Shown: positions 23,623 to 26,523 of the stretch, piece by piece | How positions within the stretch are numbered: position 1 is the stretch's first letter | How the letters are laid out: every line of letters starts with the position of its first letter | DNA from: Comamonadaceae bacterium UBA4962 | GTDB lineage: Bacteria > Pseudomonadota > Gammaproteobacteria > Burkholderiales > Burkholderiaceae_C | Assembly: GCA_002397315.1 (NCBI GenBank) | Contig: DHAE01000024.1 | Location: 1-26,523, forward strand | Direction of reading: 5' to 3' | DNA length: 26,523 bases | Notes under the pieces: generated by a model | The model's input: the letters and a program-made list of their open reading frames with translations, nothing else | The model's database searches: none | Told to the model about the DNA's origin: nothing | Made by a program: the position numbers and the translations under genes

Positions 23623-24058
23623 CGGAGGGGCCGCAGGCCGGACCATTTGCCACTCCCGGGCTGCGATGGCGGCAGCCGCCGCGCCGGGCGCTCTTGCATG
23701 TGCAGGTAGTGCGCCAGAAATCGTGCCACAGCCTGGGCGCCATGCCGCGAGAAAGGCAATGACTGATGACATTGCGAGGCGCTTTAGATCCGCTCACAGA
23801 ACCCAGCGAAGGGGGTTCTGGCGAGGCGCCGTATCGCAGGCATTACGAGTAGTAAAACAAGATGAGGCAACGACGCCAGAAGGGTTCTGTTAGCGGCTTT
23901 TATCACGCCCTTTATCGAACCGGCCAGCATGACCGCATCCAGGAAGGAGTGGTGACACTGTTCTTTTATGCAAGCGATAAACAGACGCTTTGAGAAATAC
24001 GCAAGTCGTTGATCTGACTGGCAGTCTTGCGGGTGGGTAGACGTGGAGTTGGGGGTGT
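23623..24058. other. Gene-poor transition zone into the AT-rich islet
   Basis: No gene is supported in these 436 bases. Composition falls from GC-rich to AT-rich. Features are a hairpin CAGAACCC-N8-GGGTTCTG (23797-23820), a further GGGTTCTG at 23882-23889, and the first copy of an 18-bp direct repeat (23825-23842). Short broken frames suggest debris of earlier insertions, but I cannot name them. Confidence 0.4.
23825..23842 (+). repeat. Direct repeat, left copy
   Basis: GGCGCCGTATCGCAGGCA matches GGCGTCGTATCGCAGGCA at 25647-25664 in 17 of 18 positions. Weaker similarity continues on both sides. The pair brackets the two-gene AT-rich islet, as expected for an exchange or insertion unit. Confidence 0.6.
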
Positions 24059-24985
24059 ATGAATTCACCCGCCCTTTGTTTTCTGGCAAATTTCCCTGAG
24101 AGGTCCGATGACAGCCCCGATGCTGATGCCATCAGCGAGCTGGACTCCCCATTCAGCCAGATATTCGAACAAGGAGGGATGATGTCTGCCGATATCGCTG
24201 CAACGTTCTACACCATGGGCTACGGTCAAGAACTCGCCAAGTCCATGGACAGCAATCAAGCCGATATTTTGGTTCTCACGTTCCCACAGTATTTCAGCAT
24301 ACTGGAAGACAAGACCAGGAATAATCCGAGGCTTGAAGGTGCCATAAGAGCCATTCTGGCGGATACGTCCTTTGGAAATTATTGGCGGGGCACATTCAGC
24401 CCCAATGCTTCTCAGCCTTGGGTGGGGCCAGCGGCGCAAAGCGCCAACGATGTACTGGCAATCACCAAAACATTGAATGCTATTGGAATGGCTGGAATAA
24501 CAAGCTATGTCAAAAATACTGCCACTGGTTCGTACATTATTATCAAGGGTTATGCGGCCCACCGCAGTGGTGCACTGACTGGTACAAGGTACTTGGCCAC
24601 CAATCCGTTGATGATGAAATTTGGCCTGGGAGTTCAGAGCTTGAAGGGTATTGCGATCGGTGGTTTCATTCTTGCTGTTACTGTCTCCACCGGGATTGAA
24701 ATAATAGATTTCGTTTTCAATAGTGAAAAGACTATGTATGATCTGGTTGGAGGTATAGGGGTTGAGGCAGTCAAGGGTGGGCTAGCCGGACTGGCAGCGT
24801 ATTCTCTAGGGCTGTATGTTGGCTCCGCGACCGTCATCGCAATATCTCCGCTCATAGCAATGGCTTTTGCGGCTTTGTTTTTTGGTGTTCTTGTAAACTA
24901 TATTGACGAACATTATAAAATCAAGAGTAAAGTTATTTCCGCTCTGAAAAATCTGCCTGGAAAATACAAGTCAAGGATTGTATAG
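24059..24985 (+). CDS. Putative pore-forming toxin/effector, C-terminus apparently frameshifted
   Basis: This encodes 308 residues as read. Residues 1-185 are soluble and without recognised motifs. From about 190 there are hydrophobic or amphipathic segments: LKGIAIGGFILAVTVSTGI (195-213), GGLAGLAAYSLGLYVGSATV (240-259) and ISPLIAMAFAALFFGVLV (262-279). They are followed by NYIDEHYKIKSKVISALK, an ending I associate with pore-forming antibacterial toxins (memory, not a search). After the TAG at 24983 a different frame reads RVNEDSKSWIGVIKGEVNSA and on to CPICRRY, stop 25101-25103, 40 convincing codons in AT-rich DNA, so the original protein was probably ~348 residues. The start at 24059 follows an in-frame stop at 24038; ATG at 24182 with AAGGAGG just before it is an alternative. 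Composition marks it as acquired. Confidence 0.6.
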   Translation: MNSPALCFLANFPERSDDSPDADAISELDSPFSQIFEQGGMMSADIAATFYTMGYGQELAKSMDSNQADILVLTFPQYFSILEDKTRNNPRLEGAIRAILADTSFGNYWRGTFSPNASQPWVGPAAQSANDVLAITKTLNAIGMAGITSYVKNTATGSYIIIKGYAAHRSGALTGTRYLATNPLMMKFGLGVQSLKGIAIGGFILAVTVSTGIEIIDFVFNSEKTMYDLVGGIGVEAVKGGLAGLAAYSLGLYVGSATVIAISPLIAMAFAALFFGVLVNYIDEHYKIKSKVISALKNLPGKYKSRIV

Positions 24986-25104
24986 GGTCAATGAAGATTC
25001 CAAGTCTTGGATTGGTGTTATTAAAGGTGAAGTTAATTCTGCTGAGCGTAAATTAAGTCAAGAACTGGTTGATTGGCTTTGCCCTATATGTAGGAGGTAT
25101 TGAT

Positions 25105-25647
25105 TTGCTAGAGCATAATAAGATCTATGATTTGCAGCAAGTCCAGAAGTCACTGTGGTTTGGTCTTCCCACCACTATTTTAATTTTGCTTGCATGTTAT
25201 TTCATAGCGATGCCAGAGGTGATGCAAACTATTAAAGACATAAGAGATAGATCTGCTATTGTTAGAGTGGCGGTGGCCGGATTTGGTTTATTCATCATGG
25301 TTCCGATGATTTTTTTTCTGGTACCTTTGTCTCTGTTAAAGGCAGTGCCCGTTCACGGAAAGATAACTTTCATCATGGAAAGGTTGTTGAATATTAATAT
25401 TTTTATTGCTGGTGCTTTTGTGGTGGTTGGAATGCCATTATTAACATTGGCTCAGTATTATTACATGCCTAAGCTCGGATACTCGAAGTGCAACGAACTT
25501 CAGGGCCACCCCACCATGTGGCTCAACGACTGGGTTAGAAATCCTGAATGGTGTGTTCGCGGCAAGGACAGAGCGTGGGTGCTGGAGCAAGCCCAAAGGC
25601 AGACAGAAGTCCAGGGCCAGAGCCCGGGCCCGCGACGGCTCCGGTAG
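25105..25647 (+). CDS. Small multi-pass membrane protein, probable immunity protein
   Basis: This encodes 180 residues starting at TTG. The choice rests on a perfect AGGAGG (25092-25097) seven bases upstream and on the neighbouring gene's alternate-frame stop at 25103. An earlier in-frame ATG at 24991 is cut by a TAA at 25054. About three membrane helices: 18-36 (LWFGLPTTILILLACYFIA), 53-80 and 95-118. A conserved-looking cytoplasmic end follows (GYSKCNELQGHPTMWLNDWVRNPEW), then a GC-rich tail merging into the right direct repeat. I know no named family. A small polytopic membrane protein placed directly after a pore-former-like gene is the usual layout of a cognate immunity protein in the inner membrane. 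AT-rich like its partner. Confidence 0.62.
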   Translation: MLEHNKIYDLQQVQKSLWFGLPTTILILLACYFIAMPEVMQTIKDIRDRSAIVRVAVAGFGLFIMVPMIFFLVPLSLLKAVPVHGKITFIMERLLNINIFIAGAFVVVGMPLLTLAQYYYMPKLGYSKCNELQGHPTMWLNDWVRNPEWCVRGKDRAWVLEQAQRQTEVQGQSPGPRRLR

Positions 25648-25664
25648 GCGTCGTATCGCAGGCA
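25647..25664 (+). repeat. Direct repeat, right copy
   Basis: GGCGTCGTATCGCAGGCA is the partner of 23825-23842. It begins on the last base of the TAG of the immunity-like gene, so the boundary lies exactly at the end of the acquired gene pair. Confidence 0.6.
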
Positions 25665-25727
25665 GTGCCGGTATGAGGACAAAGGCAGTAACGCTGCGAT
25701 AGCGTTCCTGCAAGCCGACCCAAAGCA

Positions 25728-25751
25728 AAAGGGCGCCCGAAGGCGCCCTTT
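25728..25751. terminator. Bidirectional Rho-independent terminator
   Basis: AAAGGGCGCC - CGAA - GGCGCCCTTT is a perfect GC-rich stem with a four-base loop. TTCTTTT follows on the plus strand and a T-rich run (CTTTTGCTTT) on the minus strand. It ends the islet genes from the left and the chemotaxis receptor gene (stop at 25782) from the right. Confidence 0.85.
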
Positions 25752-25781
25752 CTTTTGCTGCGTGCGATCAGGCGCGGCAGA

Positions 25782-26523
25782 TCAGAACGCCGTCCAGTCG
25801 TCGTCCGCGTTGCTGTGCACGGCGGGCTTGGCGGCCGGCTTCGGCACCGGGGGCAATGCCGGGGCCTTGGCGGGGGCTGCGTTCGTGGGCGCTGCGGCGG
25901 GGCGAGGGGCCGCCGGCGCAGGCTTGGCGGGGGTGCTGCCCGCCAGTTTTGCTGGCGTCGCCTTGCCCGCGATCGCGCCGGCCGGCGCCGCTGCCCGCGC
26001 GGGGGCGCGTGCCGGAACGGCGCGAGGCAGGGGCGCGGGCGCGGGGATGGGCGCCGCGGGCGCCATCGTGGCGGCACGCTCGGCCATGCCGGAGAGCCGG
26101 AACACGCCCACCGCCTCGGTGAGGCGCACGGCCTGCTGCTGCAGGCTGCCGGCGGCGGCTGCCGATTCCTCCACCAGCGCGGCGTTCTGCTGCGTGGCCT
26201 GGTCGAGCTGCGACACGGCCGCGTTCACCTGGCCGATGCCTTCGCTCTGCTCGCGCGTGGCGGCGTCGATCTCGGCGATCAGGTCGCTCACGCGCTGCAC
26301 CTGCTGCACGATGTCGGACATGGTCGTGCCGGCCTCGTCCACCAGGCGCGTGCCGGTACCCACCTTCTCCACGCTCTGCCCGATGAGGGCCTTGATCTCC
26401 TTGGCGGCCTCCGCGCTGCGGCCCGCGAGCGCACGCACCTCGCCGGCCACCACCGCGAAGCCGCGGCCCTGTTCGCCCGCGCGGGCGGCTTCCACGGCGG
26501 CATTCAGCGCCAGGATGTTGGTC
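25782..26523 (-). CDS. Methyl-accepting chemotaxis protein, C-terminal part
   Basis: This is the C-terminal ~246 residues of a receptor; the sensor, membrane and HAMP parts lie beyond the window. The first codons read TNILALNAAVEAARAGEQGR and GFAVVAGEVRALAGRSAEAA, the hairpin tip that binds CheA and CheW. The returning helix (EIDAATREQSEGIGQVNAAV, QQNAALVEESAAAA) carries the methylation region. A long Ala/Pro/Lys-rich linker (~100 residues) follows, and the protein ends in DDDWTAF, which fits the W-x-x-F tail that tethers CheR and CheB. It would report an unknown ligand to the flagellar motor. The stop is followed by the bidirectional terminator. Confidence 0.93.
   Translation of the reverse strand, partial: TNILALNAAVEAARAGEQGRGFAVVAGEVRALAGRSAEAAKEIKALIGQSVEKVGTGTRLVDEAGTTMSDIVQQVQRVSDLIAEIDAATREQSEGIGQVNAAVSQLDQATQQNAALVEESAAAAGSLQQQAVRLTEAVGVFRLSGMAERAATMAPAAPIPAPAPLPRAVPARAPARAAAPAGAIAGKATPAKLAGSTPAKPAPAAPRPAAAPTNAAPAKAPALPPVPKPAAKPAVHSNADDDWTAF

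Noticed and set aside
20659..23772. Uracil permease frame open for 1037 codons
   Set aside because: The region above 21960 lies antisense to the AsmA-like gene and reads as low complexity. The GTG at 21960 with AAGGAG is the natural start.
23784..24132. Two overlapping minus-strand frames at the left edge of the AT-rich islet
   Set aside because: Neither has a ribosome-binding site or recognisable motif, and both run antisense into the toxin-like gene start.
24991..25056. In-frame ATG upstream of the immunity gene, suggesting a nonsense mutation at 25054
   Set aside because: The AGGAGG and TTG at 25105 give a better start, and the upstream bases read convincingly as toxin C-terminus in another frame.

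Overview
The window reads as about 26 kb of chromosome from a high-GC betaproteobacterium. Gene style, gene content and a Comamonadaceae-type intergenic repeat suggest an Acidovorax-like member of the Comamonadaceae; this placement is inference and nothing here is species-diagnostic. Most genes are GC-rich and tightly packed. Two AT-rich patches, 60-1000 and about 23750-25640, look acquired.

Left edge (1-1690): I read this as the wreck of an integron. On the minus strand lie a small cassette-like gene (606-956), an attC-like hairpin ending in GTTGGGC (546-603), and a DUF262-type gene start (477 downward) cut by what looks like the right end of an insertion sequence (1-78). A GTTAGGT site (983-989) sits at the head of the cassettes. 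On the opposite strand at 1159-1391 are frameshifted remains of an integron integrase, in the expected divergent position. Pieces of a YciI-like and a cold-shock-like gene follow (1436-1668).

Metabolic block 1 (1691-11022): a GlcD/D-lactate-dehydrogenase-type FAD oxidase, a small membrane protein and a LysR regulator on the minus strand. Divergent from LysR are an orotate phosphoribosyltransferase-like protein, an M20 N-carbamoyl-amino-acid hydrolase-like enzyme, a GntR/FCD regulator with a strong inverted-repeat operator, and a complete polar amino acid ABC importer (binding protein, two permeases, ATPase). Together they look like uptake and cleavage of a carbamoylated or ureido compound, possibly tied to pyrimidines.

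Block 2 (11026-14131): a TetR repressor divergent from an FAD monooxygenase with two matching operator palindromes between them, a secreted EF-hand protein, and a PduO-type cobalamin adenosyltransferase.

Block 3 (14332-17690): four translationally coupled genes for a GT2 glycosyltransferase, an atypical acyl-CoA dehydrogenase-like flavoprotein, a PIG-L deacetylase and a NodS-like methyltransferase. This is the best candidate for an undescribed pathway, probably building or tailoring a glycoconjugate.

Block 4 (17691-23622): a hotdog thioesterase, an acetyl-CoA hydrolase/CoA-transferase, a zinc-ribbon protein, a UraA-type uracil permease and an AsmA-like protein.

Right edge (23623-26523): an AT-rich islet flanked by an 18-bp near-perfect direct repeat. 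It holds a hydrophobic, pore-former-like protein whose C-terminus appears frameshifted, followed by a small multi-pass membrane protein with a perfect ribosome-binding site and a TTG start. I read these as a toxin and its immunity protein. A bidirectional terminator separates them from the C-terminal part of a methyl-accepting chemotaxis protein.
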